48,162 bases of DNA from SKLM01 sp964575455 (GCA_964575455.1 CAZNRX010000028.1:1-48162); one strand, 5' to 3'; shown: positions 18,006 through 26,688, numbered from the stretch's first letter. A program made the numbers and translations. Notes: generated by a model from the letters alone, not told the origin.

Positions 18006-19481
18006 TCACCTCTCCGCCAGCACGTCCTCCCATCGCCTGGTCAAGTCGGTGATATCCTCGCACACCAGGTCTGGTCTGACGGAGGAGGCCCTGAGATCCT
18101 CCTCGGTGGTGATGCCTGAGAGGGTGAGCACTGTGGTCAGCCCGACGCCTGCGGCTCCGGCGATATCGGTGTCGATGCGGTCACCGATCATAGCCGTGGT
18201 CTCCGGGGTGGCCCCCATGCGGCGCAGCCCCTCCTCGTACATTCGCGGCTCCGGCTTGCCGGTGACCACGGGCGACACCCCGGTCGCGGCCTCAAGGGCA
18301 GCCAGGATGGCTCCGTTGCCCGGTGCTGGGCCCCACTCGGTGGGAAAGCTGACGTCCGGGTTGGTGCCTATGAAGGCGGCCCCCCGATGAATCAGGAACG
18401 AGGCGATCGCCAGCTTCTGCCAGGTCAGCTCGCGATCCCACCCGACCACGACGTAATCGGCCCAGGGGTGGTTTCTGTCCTCCAGATGCTCTCTATCCCC
18501 ATTCTCGACCACCTCGAAGCCCTGTTGCCTCAGTGCCTGTTGGAGCCCATCCTCGCCGATAACGTGGACGCGGGATTCGGGCGGAGCGATCTCCGCCAGG
18601 TAGGAGGCGGCGACGAGCGAGGAGGTCAGAATGCTCTCCAGCGGCACCGCCACGCCGAAACCGGCCAGCTTGGCTGCGTACTGCTCCGGCGTGCGGCTGG
18701 CGTTGTTGGTGGCGAGGGTGAAGGCGATGCCGTGCTGGCGCAGGAAGGCGAAGAGTCGCTCCAGCCCGGGCTGCGGCTCATCCCCGCGCCAGAGCACGCC
18801 ATCCATGTCGATCACCACGTGGCGTATCGGTCGCAGGGCTGATGGTGAGAAGTTCGCCTGGAGTTCGCTATTCGAAGCTCGCAGGCGTTCATAGTCTGCT
18901 GGCGTGTCTGCGTCGACCAGCACGTCGGGGCTGTCGACTGGGACGGCAGCGACCTCCTCTGGGTAGCGCTCGATCAGCCCCCGCCCTCCTTCGTCACCGG
19001 TGACGGAGGAGAGCTCGGGAAAGAAGCAGCGCGAGAAGAGGACGGGCGTTCCGCGGCGGCTGTCGTGGACCGGGTGCACGATCGTGGCCTTGGTCTCCTC
19101 AAACCGCCGCACGATAGCTCGTAGGAGCTCTGGCGTGATGCGCGGTTGATCGCACTGGAGGAACAGCGCCCCCTCCGCCTGGGGGGGGACAGCGGCCAGC
19201 CCGGTCTGCACGGAGGTGCTCATCCCTTCCTCCCAGCGCCAGTTGATGAGCTTCTGTACGGGGCGATCTCCGAGGGCGGGATATGTCTCCTCAGCCTGGC
19301 AACCGAGCACCACGATCACGGGATCAAGGCTGGCCTGTAACGCTAGATCGGTCACGTGGGCCAGCATGGTCTTCTCCCTCCAATCGAGAAGCTGCTTGCA
19401 TTGACCGAAGCGCGTCGAAGCGCCGGCAGCGAGGACGACGGCGGCCACCTGAGCCCGCCCTGAGCTTCCTGAATAGGTCAC
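18006..19481 (-). CDS. Fusion: MocA-like nucleotidyltransferase plus HAD-IIA phosphatase
   Basis: 491 residues, two complete enzymes. Residues 10-200: MobA/MocA-type nucleotidyltransferase with VAAVVLAAGASTRFGQCK (NTP-binding LAAG-S-R-G-K), the metal-binding QCDQP at 109-113, and RRGTPVLFSR followed by GDEGGRGL, features of molybdenum-cofactor cytidylyltransferases. Residues 218-490: HAD-IIA hydrolase with nucleophile D225 in DMDGVLW, motif II LATNNAS, motif III lysine in VTGKPEP and motif IV MIGDRIDTDIAGA, like NagD/phosphoglycolate-type phosphatases. A linker of about 20 residues joins them. GTG 19481 is preceded by AAGGAGG nine bases away. Neither substrate can be fixed: there are no molybdoenzyme genes in the window, so the first domain might activate another phospho-compound. 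No frameshift or internal start separates the halves. Confidence 0.85.
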   Translation of the reverse strand: MTYSGSSGRAQVAAVVLAAGASTRFGQCKQLLDWREKTMLAHVTDLALQASLDPVIVVLGCQAEETYPALGDRPVQKLINWRWEEGMSTSVQTGLAAVPPQAEGALFLQCDQPRITPELLRAIVRRFEETKATIVHPVHDSRRGTPVLFSRCFFPELSSVTGDEGGRGLIERYPEEVAAVPVDSPDVLVDADTPADYERLRASNSELQANFSPSALRPIRHVVIDMDGVLWRGDEPQPGLERLFAFLRQHGIAFTLATNNASRTPEQYAAKLAGFGVAVPLESILTSSLVAASYLAEIAPPESRVHVIGEDGLQQALRQQGFEVVENGDREHLEDRNHPWADYVVVGWDRELTWQKLAIASFLIHRGAAFIGTNPDVSFPTEWGPAPGNGAILAALEAATGVSPVVTGKPEPRMYEEGLRRMGATPETTAMIGDRIDTDIAGAAGVGLTTVLTLSGITTEEDLRASSVRPDLVCEDITDLTRRWEDVLAER

Positions 19482-19547
19482 GATGATTGAACCTCCTTGT
19501 GGACGATGGTCACATCCGCTGGAAGCGCGGAATGAACAGCTGCGCTT

Positions 19548-19576
19548 ATTCTAGCGTAAGTCGTCTGTGTGCGCAA
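19548..19576 (-). promoter_or_regulatory. Candidate promoter of the MocA-HAD fusion gene
   Basis: On the minus strand TTGCGC (19576-19571), 17 bases, TAGAAT (19553-19548). It is adjacent to the divergent glycosyltransferase promoter. The -35 box is poor. Confidence 0.4.
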
Positions 19577-19580
19577 CGGC

Positions 19581-19609
19581 TTGCCAGCCTCCCTGGCGTC
19601 AACTATAAT
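19581..19609 (+). promoter_or_regulatory. Promoter of the glycosyltransferase cluster
   Basis: TTGCCA at 19581-19586, a 17-base spacer and TATAAT at 19604-19609, 28 bases before the ATG at 19637. Confidence 0.7.
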
Positions 19610-19636
19610 GTCTTCTCGTGCGGCTTAGGAGGTGAT

Positions 19637-20383
19637 ATGAGACTATCCGTCATTGTGCCAGCTTACAACGAAGTTGAGACCATAGCCGAGATCTTACGGC
19701 GCGTGCGTGCGGTCGATCTGACGGTGTCGATCGGCTTCGGGCTGGAGGATGGTACGGCTGTCGAGCTTGAGCGCGAAATCGTGGTGGTGGATGATGGCTC
19801 GAGCGACGGCACCCAGGAGACCCTTCGCAGGATGGACGGCGGCTCAGACCTGACGGTCGTTCCTCACGAGGAGAATCGGGGCAAGGGGGCGGCGGTTCGG
19901 ACCGGGCTAGACCACGCCAGCGGCGACGTGATGTTGATCCAGGACGCTGACCTGGAATACGACCCGCGCGACTACCCGTCGATGCTGCAGCCTATCCTTG
20001 AGGGGCGCTCTCAGGTGGTCTATGGCTCTCGCTTCCGAGGCGGGCCGACCAAGGCCATGTTCTTCTGGCATATGGTCGGCAATCGTTTCCTGACGTTGGT
20101 CACCAACGTGTTGTACGATTCGATCCTCAGTGATATGGAGACCTGCTACAAGGTCTTCACCCGAGAGGTGGCTGAACAGCTCGACCTGCGGGCCTCTGGG
20201 TGGGGCTTCGATCCCGAGATCACGGCACAGATTCTGAAGCTTGGCTACCGCATCTACGAGGTGCCCATTACGTACACCGGTCGTGAGTTCAACGAGGGGA
20301 AGAAGATCGGTTGGCGCGACGGCGTGACCGTGCTGTGGACCCTGCTCAAATATCGCTTCCTGCCTTGGCCCAAAAGGGGATGA
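19637..20383 (+). CDS. Family 2 glycosyltransferase (polyprenyl-phosphate sugar transferase, DPM1-like)
   Basis: 248 residues of GT-A fold: MRLSVIVPAYNE, the nucleotide-binding VVVDDGSSDGT (DD at 52-53), ENRGKGAAVRTGL, and the metal-binding D103-A-D105 in LIQDADLEYDP. The C-terminal part (GWGFDPEITAQILK, then EVPITYTGREFNEGKKIGW) is typical of transferases that move a sugar from a nucleotide-sugar onto polyprenyl phosphate. No C-terminal membrane helices are present. The frame is open to 19487, but ATG 19637 has AGGAGGTGAT immediately before it and matches the family start. Its TGA overlaps the next ATG (ATGA). It likely supplies the lipid-linked sugar used by the PMT- and YfhO-type proteins that follow. 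Confidence 0.9.
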   Translation: MRLSVIVPAYNEVETIAEILRRVRAVDLTVSIGFGLEDGTAVELEREIVVVDDGSSDGTQETLRRMDGGSDLTVVPHEENRGKGAAVRTGLDHASGDVMLIQDADLEYDPRDYPSMLQPILEGRSQVVYGSRFRGGPTKAMFFWHMVGNRFLTLVTNVLYDSILSDMETCYKVFTREVAEQLDLRASGWGFDPEITAQILKLGYRIYEVPITYTGREFNEGKKIGWRDGVTVLWTLLKYRFLPWPKRG

Positions 20384-21906
20384 GGCCCTCACAACAGCGC
20401 CAGGGCTGGGGTGTCTATCGGTGGGCCTTGGTGGGGTTGCTGTTGTTGGCTTGGGGGCTGCGGCTGCCACCGCTGCTTGAGACCCCGTTGCACCCCGACG
20501 AAGCCCTCTACGGCTATTGGGGATTGCTGATTGGCCGGGGGCGAGATCCTTGGTTGACCGGCGACCCGGTCTACAAGCCTCCGCTGTTTCCCTACCTGGT
20601 CGCTCTTTTCCAGCTCGTTCTTGGCGATACCGCAATCGCTCTGCGTTTTCCCGGGGTGATGGCCGGGTTGCTTGCTGTGCCGCTGGTCGGTGCTCTGACT
20701 CGCGCGCTCTATGGCGATCTGTGGACCGCGTTGTGCGCGACGATGGCCGCGGCGCTGTCTCCCTTCGCCATCACGTTCTCCGGCTCGGCGTTTACTGATC
20801 CGGTGATGGTGGCGTTGGGGCTGGGGGCTTGTGCGGCGGCAGCCCGGGGGCGCGTGCGATGGGCCGGGTTGCTCGCGGGGTTGAGCCTGGTCACGAAGCA
20901 GACTGGGTTGGTTTGGCTGCCCCTGGTGCTTGGTGTGATTCTGACGCAGGATCTTGGGTCTCTTCGCTGGATACGAGCGGTTGTCATCTTCTACTTGCTG
21001 CCCCTCATGCTTGCCTTGGCCTGGGATGGCGTACGGGTGGCGCTGGGCGCGGATAGCTTCTGGTCCGCTGGCATCGTGGGCTATGGTGGGCTGCGCCTCA
21101 TCTGGTCGCACGAGCTGGGGCCTCGCTTGTGCGCGTGGTCCAGGGTGATGGCGTCTCTGTTCGCATCGCCGCTGGTCAATGCCCTCCTGCTGGTGGGTTT
21201 GCTGGGTCTGGTGTGGGGAGGGCTCACCCGGCGCCCGGGTACGCGCCGAGCATTCTTCGATCTGCTGTTGGCTTCCTTCTGCATGGTCTACGCCTTGCTT
21301 CATTGGCTGGTCGCTTTTCCCATCTGGAGTCGCTATCTGCTACCGCTGGCGCCGATTCTGGCCGTTCTGCTGGGGCGAGTCGCACGAGAGATCGCTTCTC
21401 TTGGGTCTCCAGCAACGCCTGTTGGTGCCCCAGCCGCGCCTGTTCAGGGCCGCGCATTGGGTCTCTGGCCCCGTCTGCTCACGGCGATGCTGTTCCTGGC
21501 CCTCCTACTCGCCGTGCCGGCCTACGAGGCGAGCGCTGGCTGCTCCCCTCTGGCTGAGGAGCGCGCTGCCTATCAGGGCATTGATGACGTTGTCTCGTTC
21601 TTCGGCCAGCTGAACGAAGGGGCTGTGGTCTACCATCGCTGGCTTGGCTGGCACTACCACTACGCGCTCTTCGACGATCCGGTCTACCTGGCCTATTGGC
21701 CGAACCCGGCGTGGCTGGCGCAGGACGTGCAGGCTTTCGGACGACGGGATCCGCGCTACATCGCGTTCCCGGCCTGGGAATCGGCCGCTCGCGTGGAGCA
21801 CGCCCTGGACGATGTAGGATACGCGCTGGATCCAGTGCTGCCCGTCGCCCGCAGCGGTGGTGGCTGCTCCTTCGTCGTCTATCACATCGTGCCGTTATCA
21901 AGCTGA
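20380..21906 (+). CDS. PMT/ArnT-family membrane glycosyltransferase
   Basis: 508 residues with many hydrophobic segments, the first at about 15-32. The loop after it carries the catalytic-type acidic pair in LHPDEALYGYWG (D40, E41), the mark of GT39/ArnT enzymes that take a sugar from a polyprenyl-phosphate donor on the outer face of the membrane. The ATG at 20380 overlaps the upstream TGA (20381-20383) and the gene's own TGA overlaps the next ATG (TGATG at 21904-21908), so three genes are translated in series. The open frame extends to 20311, but that region is the end of the upstream gene in another frame. The acceptor (lipid, polymer or protein) is unknown. Confidence 0.85.
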   Translation: MRPSQQRQGWGVYRWALVGLLLLAWGLRLPPLLETPLHPDEALYGYWGLLIGRGRDPWLTGDPVYKPPLFPYLVALFQLVLGDTAIALRFPGVMAGLLAVPLVGALTRALYGDLWTALCATMAAALSPFAITFSGSAFTDPVMVALGLGACAAAARGRVRWAGLLAGLSLVTKQTGLVWLPLVLGVILTQDLGSLRWIRAVVIFYLLPLMLALAWDGVRVALGADSFWSAGIVGYGGLRLIWSHELGPRLCAWSRVMASLFASPLVNALLLVGLLGLVWGGLTRRPGTRRAFFDLLLASFCMVYALLHWLVAFPIWSRYLLPLAPILAVLLGRVAREIASLGSPATPVGAPAAPVQGRALGLWPRLLTAMLFLALLLAVPAYEASAGCSPLAEERAAYQGIDDVVSFFGQLNEGAVVYHRWLGWHYHYALFDDPVYLAYWPNPAWLAQDVQAFGRRDPRYIAFPAWESAARVEHALDDVGYALDPVLPVARSGGGCSFVVYHIVPLSS

Positions 21907-24884
21907 TGAATCGGTGCAGCCATCCTATTCGCGACGCTGCCGCTGTTGGGCTTCTCTGTCTCTTGGTCATCGGCTGCACCTGGCGAATCGCTCTCGCGGG
22001 GCGCGTGCTGGCTGGCGGTGATGTCTTCAGCTACTTCTATCCCTACTGGGCCGAAGCGACGCGGGCGATTCGCGCCGCGAGGCTCCCGCTGTGGAATTCA
22101 TCCCTGTTCATGGGCGTGCCCTTCGCAGCCAACAGCCAGGTCGGACTCTTCTATCCCCTCAACTGGCCGCTCTGGCTCTTGTGGCCGGCGCACCGCTCTG
22201 TCCACCTTACAATTGTGTTGCATCTATGTCTAGCAGCGCTTAACGCTTACCTATGGGGGAGGAGGTCGCTTCATCTCGGGCGGGTCGGGTCGTGGACCGT
22301 CGGCGCTGTGTTCGCTTTGGGGGGCTACATGGGCGCTCAGGCGGAGCACGTCAATCAGTTGCAGGGATTGGCCTGGTTACCCTTGATGTTGATGCTCTCA
22401 GATCGCATCGCCCGCGGCGTCACGCCCGTTTCGAGACGTCTGAAAGCTTCCTGCGCTCTGGGTGCCGTGATTGGGATGGTCCTGCTCGCCGGACACACAC
22501 AGATGGCCTTCATCTCACTCTTCGGTATGGCTGTGTACGGTCTGGTCCCGGCGCTCTGGCGATCTCTTCGCGGGCGAGACGGTGACGCTGGAGTGGGAGC
22601 CTCAACCCTCTTGGGTTTTGGAGCGATACTGGGCGTTGCGCTGGCGGCGGTCCAGCTCCTCCCCACCTGGGAGCTATCTGGGCTGTCCGTGCGCGCGCAG
22701 GGCCTGCCGTTCAATGAGCGTGTCTCCTTCTCTCTCTCGCCGACGTATGTGGGGCGTGCCCTTCTGCCCGCTTTCGGCCAAACTATCCCGCCAGGCCACC
22801 TGGAGCACGTGGCCTACGTCGGCACAGCAGGCCTGGCCCTCGCGATCGCCGGTCTCGTGATGGGCCGCGGCTTGGCATCGCACGCCAACTGTGGGGAGCA
22901 AACGGGCGGATTGGACTCTTATCCCCCTGTCTACCTGCTTGCTATCCTGGGCCTCTTCTTCGCTCTTGGTCTCTACAACCCTCTCTACGTCCTCCTCGCG
23001 CGCTACGTGCCTGGGTTCGCCCACTTCCGCGTCCCGGCTCGTTGGCTGTCGCTCTATGCCTGTGGCGTTGCGGCCCTGGCTGGCCGCGCCGTTCAAGCAC
23101 TCTGGGAAGGGAGGTCACCTGGCGGGCGCCGCCTGCTTGTCGTCGTGGGCTCGCTCGCTGTGTTGGTGCTTTGGGCGGTCGTTGGCGCGCGGCTGGGGGC
23201 TTATTGGGGCGAGGGCCTTAGCCCTCGCGGGCGATTGGCCGGGGGTGATCTGAGTCTGATCAGCGTCGTTGGCTGGGTGACCATGCTCCTGGGCTCGGTG
23301 GGCATGCTCCTGGTGGCCTCGAGAAGGCCGCGTGCTGCGACGTTTGGACTGTTGGCGCTGCTGATAGGGGAGCTCTTCCTGGCGAGCAGGGCGCTCCCGC
23401 ACACACGAGCGACCGCCCCCCAGGCTTTCACGAGCGTCCGTCCGGCTATCGCTCATCTGCTGGCCTCCGAGCCATCTGATGCCGGGCCGAGGGGGCGCTT
23501 CCTCAGCATGTCCGACACGACGTTCGACCCCGGCGACCTTCCTCTGATCAAGAGGATCTATGGGTCTCAGCTTTCCGGCGATCAGCTGTATGACTACGTG
23601 GTTGCCACCAAGCAGAAGGAGATCCTGAGTCCCAACCTCCCGTTGGCCTTCGGTCTCCCCGCGTTGGATGGGTACGACGGTGGCCTACTCCCAGTGCAGC
23701 GGTACGTGATGCTCCAGCGCGCGTTCCTGCCCGCGGAGGACGTGTCCATCGATGGGAGGCTGCGCGAGAACTTGACGGGGATTCCAGAGGGACGGTGGCT
23801 GAGCCTCTTCAACGTGCGCTACGTCATCACGGACAAGCTGCGGGATGCCTGGATCGACGATGTCTTCTACGATCTCCAGTTTGGTGCGCGGCTGTCGCGT
23901 GGTGAGACGGCTGCCGTGGCGGAGGTGCCACGGTTCGAAGCGACGGCGCTGGGCGTGATCTCCCATCTTGACCAGGGGGCGACGCCGCCGGAAGGTGCCT
24001 CGGTCGGTCTGGTGAAGGTGGAGTTCGCCGACGGCGACGTGCGATCGTTTGAGCTGCGTGCGGGTGAGCAGGTGCCTGAGGGTGCGCGCGATCAACAGGC
24101 GACAGGCGTGATGGCGACGCGTCTGAGATGGTCGGGGCCGGCGACTCCGCTCAGCGTGACCGTGGAAGCGACTGCGCCGGATGGGGCGTGGATCGTGCAC
24201 GGCATGACCTTGATCGACGAGCGCACAGGCAGCTTCCAGCCGCTGGTGATATCGGATCGCGGTCGCTTCCGTCTGGCCCACTCTGGCGACGTCAAGATCT
24301 ACGAGAACCTCGACGTGCTTCCCAGGGCGTTCGTCGTCCCTGAGGCCCAGGTCGTCGGCGATGACGGGGAAGCCCTTCAGGCTATCCAGGATCCGTCGTT
24401 TGATCCCTTGTCGCGGGTGGTGCTGAGCAGTAGCGGTCTCCCGCTCGATCGGTCGCGCGCTGCGCAGGTGGATGGCACTCAGGGCGCGGCCGAGAAGGCC
24501 GCTCGATCGGCGGGCGCGCTGGTGACGACGTATCGGCCAGAGCGAGTGGTGATCGAGGCAGCGCTGGACCATCCTGGCTACCTGGTGCTGACCGATGCGC
24601 ACTATCCCGGCTGGCAAGCGGCGGTGGACGGCGAGCGTGTGCCCGTCTATCGGGCAGATCTCCTGTTCCGCGCCGTCGCGTTGGAGCCGGGAGAGCATCG
24701 CGTGACCTTCACTTTCCGGCCAGCCCTTCAGCGCCTGGGCGTCGCGGTCAGCGTCCTGGCGCTGGTTATCTTCGCGGCGGTCTGGCGGTATGGACGCCGT
24801 ATTGTCGAAAGCGGTGTGCGATGCTATAATAGAATACAGGGTTGGGCAGGCAAGGCTGTTTGTGAGAAGGAGGCTAGACAATGA
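21906..24884 (+). CDS. YfhO-type large membrane glycosyltransferase-like protein
   Basis: 992 residues. The N-terminal half has around a dozen hydrophobic segments, beginning VGLLCLLVIGC, and the acidic loop GGDVFSYFYPYWAEATRAIR, as in GT-C-type proteins of the YfhO family. The C-terminal third is an extracytoplasmic domain ending with the family hallmark GYLVLTDAHYPGWQAAVDGE, a beta-sandwich close (PGEHRVTFTFRP) and a last membrane helix. In Gram-positives, YfhO relatives glycosylate lipoteichoic acid or other wall polymers. The start ATG 21906 overlaps the previous stop by one base. The final 60 bases contain the promoter of the next gene (24802-24830), and the stop overlaps that gene's ATG. 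Confidence 0.85.
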   Translation: MNRCSHPIRDAAAVGLLCLLVIGCTWRIALAGRVLAGGDVFSYFYPYWAEATRAIRAARLPLWNSSLFMGVPFAANSQVGLFYPLNWPLWLLWPAHRSVHLTIVLHLCLAALNAYLWGRRSLHLGRVGSWTVGAVFALGGYMGAQAEHVNQLQGLAWLPLMLMLSDRIARGVTPVSRRLKASCALGAVIGMVLLAGHTQMAFISLFGMAVYGLVPALWRSLRGRDGDAGVGASTLLGFGAILGVALAAVQLLPTWELSGLSVRAQGLPFNERVSFSLSPTYVGRALLPAFGQTIPPGHLEHVAYVGTAGLALAIAGLVMGRGLASHANCGEQTGGLDSYPPVYLLAILGLFFALGLYNPLYVLLARYVPGFAHFRVPARWLSLYACGVAALAGRAVQALWEGRSPGGRRLLVVVGSLAVLVLWAVVGARLGAYWGEGLSPRGRLAGGDLSLISVVGWVTMLLGSVGMLLVASRRPRAATFGLLALLIGELFLASRALPHTRATAPQAFTSVRPAIAHLLASEPSDAGPRGRFLSMSDTTFDPGDLPLIKRIYGSQLSGDQLYDYVVATKQKEILSPNLPLAFGLPALDGYDGGLLPVQRYVMLQRAFLPAEDVSIDGRLRENLTGIPEGRWLSLFNVRYVITDKLRDAWIDDVFYDLQFGARLSRGETAAVAEVPRFEATALGVISHLDQGATPPEGASVGLVKVEFADGDVRSFELRAGEQVPEGARDQQATGVMATRLRWSGPATPLSVTVEATAPDGAWIVHGMTLIDERTGSFQPLVISDRGRFRLAHSGDVKIYENLDVLPRAFVVPEAQVVGDDGEALQAIQDPSFDPLSRVVLSSSGLPLDRSRAAQVDGTQGAAEKAARSAGALVTTYRPERVVIEAALDHPGYLVLTDAHYPGWQAAVDGERVPVYRADLLFRAVALEPGEHRVTFTFRPALQRLGVAVSVLALVIFAAVWRYGRRIVESGVRCYNRIQGWAGKAVCEKEARQ
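24802..24830 (+). promoter_or_regulatory. Promoter of the AmaP-like gene, inside the YfhO gene
   Basis: TTGTCG at 24802-24807, 17 bases, then an extended TGC-TATAAT (24822-24830). It sits within the coding end of the upstream gene, so the AmaP-like/scpB genes can be expressed apart from the sugar genes. Confidence 0.7.
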
Positions 24885-25534
24885 ACACGTTCAATCGCGT
24901 TGTGGTCGTATTGCTGCTGATCGTTGCGATGGTGCTTTGTTCCCTGGCCCTCATCGTGCCGCTGCGGACACTGCAGACAGTTGCGCAGCAGACGGGGGCA
25001 TTGGCAGATCTGCTTGGTCGTGTCCGAGCCGTGGTACGTCTACCGGTCGGCATTCTCCTGGCTCTGATTGTGGATCTCGTCGGTATTCTCTTCATCATTC
25101 TCGAGGTGAGACGGCCTGCTGCTAAGTCGATCAGCGTCGAGCAGGCTGCCGGCGGCGAGGTGACGCTCAGCGTAGCATCTATTGCTGATCAGCTGAAGGC
25201 CGAGCTCAGCCAGCTTCCCGAGGTCATGCAGGTGAAGCCGAAGGTATCCGCCAGGCGGAACGGAGTCATGATTGAGATCGACGCCAGGATCGCGGCGGAG
25301 ACGGGTGTGCCGAACAAGGCAGAGAGAATCGTCGAGACCACTCGCCGTGTCGTGGAGCAGAGAATGGGTCTCAGGCTAGCTCGCCCGCCGAGGGTGAACA
25401 TCGAGGCGGTCCGTCCAGCCTCTGGCGCCGGGGTCGACACAGCTGCCCGACGCGTGTCGGAGAAGCCCGCCCCTGCTCCTGTCATAGACGCAGGATCGCA
25501 GGGCCCGAGTGACGGGGAGAGCGATCTCTCCTAA
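24881..25534 (+). CDS. AmaP-like membrane protein (alkaline-shock membrane-anchor type)
   Basis: 217 residues. Two hydrophobic segments (about 6-28 and 54-77) flank a short loop, the arrangement of AmaP, the membrane anchor of Asp23 in Gram-positives. After them, residues about 85-180 form a soluble domain with SVASIADQLKAELSQLPEV and VMIEIDARIAAE, reminiscent of the Asp23/DUF322 fold. The last 35 residues are Pro/Ala/Ser-rich and probably disordered. The start is ATG 24881 with AAGGAGG nine bases upstream, overlapping the upstream stop. No separate Asp23 gene is in the window. The role in envelope stress is inferred from the family. Confidence 0.75.
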   Translation: MNTFNRVVVVLLLIVAMVLCSLALIVPLRTLQTVAQQTGALADLLGRVRAVVRLPVGILLALIVDLVGILFIILEVRRPAAKSISVEQAAGGEVTLSVASIADQLKAELSQLPEVMQVKPKVSARRNGVMIEIDARIAAETGVPNKAERIVETTRRVVEQRMGLRLARPPRVNIEAVRPASGAGVDTAARRVSEKPAPAPVIDAGSQGPSDGESDLS

Positions 25535-25542
25535 GCCATGTT

Positions 25543-26085
25543 GTGAAGGACAATTGTAGGCATCTGGACCTTGCAGCCCGAGTGGAGAGCGTGCTCTTCG
25601 TGGCAGAGGGGCCGGTCTCCGCTCATCGTTTAGCACAGGTCCTGGAGATCACGCCCGGTAGGATCGAGCGAGCGCTGGACGAGTTGGGCTCCCGCTATGA
25701 CGGCCGAGGGCTGAGACTGCAGTACGTCGACGGCGATGTGCAGCTCACCACGGCTCCGGAGGCAGCTCCTTTCGTAGAGCGTTTTCTGGGTCTGGAGGCG
25801 CGGGTGTACCTTTCACAGGCGGCTTTGGAGGCACTCGCCATTGTTGCCTATCGTCAGCCCATCACGCGTCCTGAGATCGAGGGGATCCGCGGCGTCGGCT
25901 CCGACAGCGTTCTGCGCACACTCCTGAAAGCTGGTCTGATCGACCGCCTGGGCCGCGCCGATGACGTGGGCCGCCCCTTCCTCTACGGCACCACGTCGGA
26001 GTTTCTTCAGCATTTCGGGCTCCAGAGCCTGGATGACCTGCCGGAGCTGGAGGAAAGCGTGGACATGGTACAAAAGTCCCCTTGA
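25543..26085 (+). CDS. scpB: Segregation and condensation protein B
   Basis: 180 residues, normal ScpB size: two winged-helix domains. LDLAARVESVLFVAEGPVSA opens the first; SQAALEALAIVAYRQPITRP and IEGIRGVGSDSVLRTLLKAGLI are the most conserved ScpB block. ScpB dimers bind ScpA and the SMC ATPase heads in chromosome compaction. The start is the GTG at 25543; the ATG at 25538 runs straight into TGA, and no clear ribosome site is visible, so translation may depend on the gene eight bases upstream. The usual neighbour scpA is absent, which is unusual but seen. The stop is followed by the promoter of the receiver gene. Confidence 0.93.
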   Translation: MKDNCRHLDLAARVESVLFVAEGPVSAHRLAQVLEITPGRIERALDELGSRYDGRGLRLQYVDGDVQLTTAPEAAPFVERFLGLEARVYLSQAALEALAIVAYRQPITRPEIEGIRGVGSDSVLRTLLKAGLIDRLGRADDVGRPFLYGTTSEFLQHFGLQSLDDLPELEESVDMVQKSP

Positions 26086-26111
26086 TTTTTCTCCCTCTGT
26101 TCTGATACACT
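26082..26111 (+). promoter_or_regulatory. Promoter of the first lone receiver gene
   Basis: TTGATT (26082-26087, overlapping the scpB stop), an 18-base spacer and an extended TGA-TACACT (26103-26111). The resulting leader is about 185 bases, in which I recognise no known riboswitch. Confidence 0.5.
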
Positions 26112-26301
26112 ATCAACGTATACAAAGCCATATCAATGTTTGTGCGCCGCTGCAGGCGCCCTGATCTGGGGTGTAGCTGCCGATGCGGTTTAGCTGGGTG
26201 TCCTGGTCGGCGAGAGGGGGGAGGGTGTACGGGCTGTCTGGTCTGAGTTGGCTGATCTTCTTGATGCCTGGCCATGTCACGCAGCTCTATAGGAGGTGGC
26301 A

Positions 26302-26688
26302 GTGGATGCCAACGTTCTGATTGTTGATGATAGCTCGGTGATGGTGGACACCTTGAACAGCATACTTTCGAGCCAAGGGTGTCGCGTGGAGAGCTGTCGT
26401 GACGGGGAAGCGGGCTGGGAGCATCTTATGGCCGGTGTAAATGGAAAGGTTCCCATGCCCGACGTGCTGTTGCTCGATCTGAGCATGCCGGGGTTGGATG
26501 GCCTGACCCTCCTCGACCGCATACGCAGCGAGGAAAGGTTTGCCCGTCTGCCAGTCATCGTCATCACGGCTGATACAGACTCGAAGACGCGAAAGAGGGC
26601 GTTGGGTGCTGGGGCGGATGACTATCTCTACAAGCCTGTGGAGCTCTCCGATCTTCTGACGCGAGTCAAGTCATTGTCGACCACGTAG
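26302..26688 (+). CDS. Single-domain response regulator (receiver only)
   Basis: 128 residues, one receiver domain without an output domain. It has acidic pocket D9-D10, phosphoacceptor D59 (VLLLDLSMPGLDG), T89 in VIVITAD and K111 in YLYKPVE, so all catalytic positions are intact. Such proteins relay phosphate or bind partners (CheY- or DivK-like). Two in-frame GTG codons exist: the one at 26296 lies inside AGGAGGTGG, the ribosome site, so the GTG at 26302, five bases after AGGAGG, is taken as the start. No histidine kinase is near. It sits downstream of scpB but has its own promoter. Confidence 0.9.
   Translation: MDANVLIVDDSSVMVDTLNSILSSQGCRVESCRDGEAGWEHLMAGVNGKVPMPDVLLLDLSMPGLDGLTLLDRIRSEERFARLPVIVITADTDSKTRKRALGAGADDYLYKPVELSDLLTRVKSLSTT

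Noticed and set aside
19487..19636. N-terminal extension of 50 codons on the family 2 glycosyltransferase
   Set aside because: It covers the promoter (TTGCCA-17-TATAAT) and family members start at MRLSVIVPAYNE, which has a perfect ribosome site.
21696..21905. N-terminal extension of 70 codons on the YfhO-type protein
   Set aside because: It overlaps the coding end of the PMT-type gene and is Arg-rich noise; ATG 21906 gives a normal membrane start.
23685..24881. 398-codon minus-strand open frame in the YfhO gene
   Set aside because: Shadow; the plus strand encodes the conserved YfhO C-terminal domain here.
26112..26301. Possible riboswitch in the leader of the first receiver gene
   Set aside because: Only short GC stems such as GCGCC/GGCGC are visible; no known riboswitch core could be recognised.
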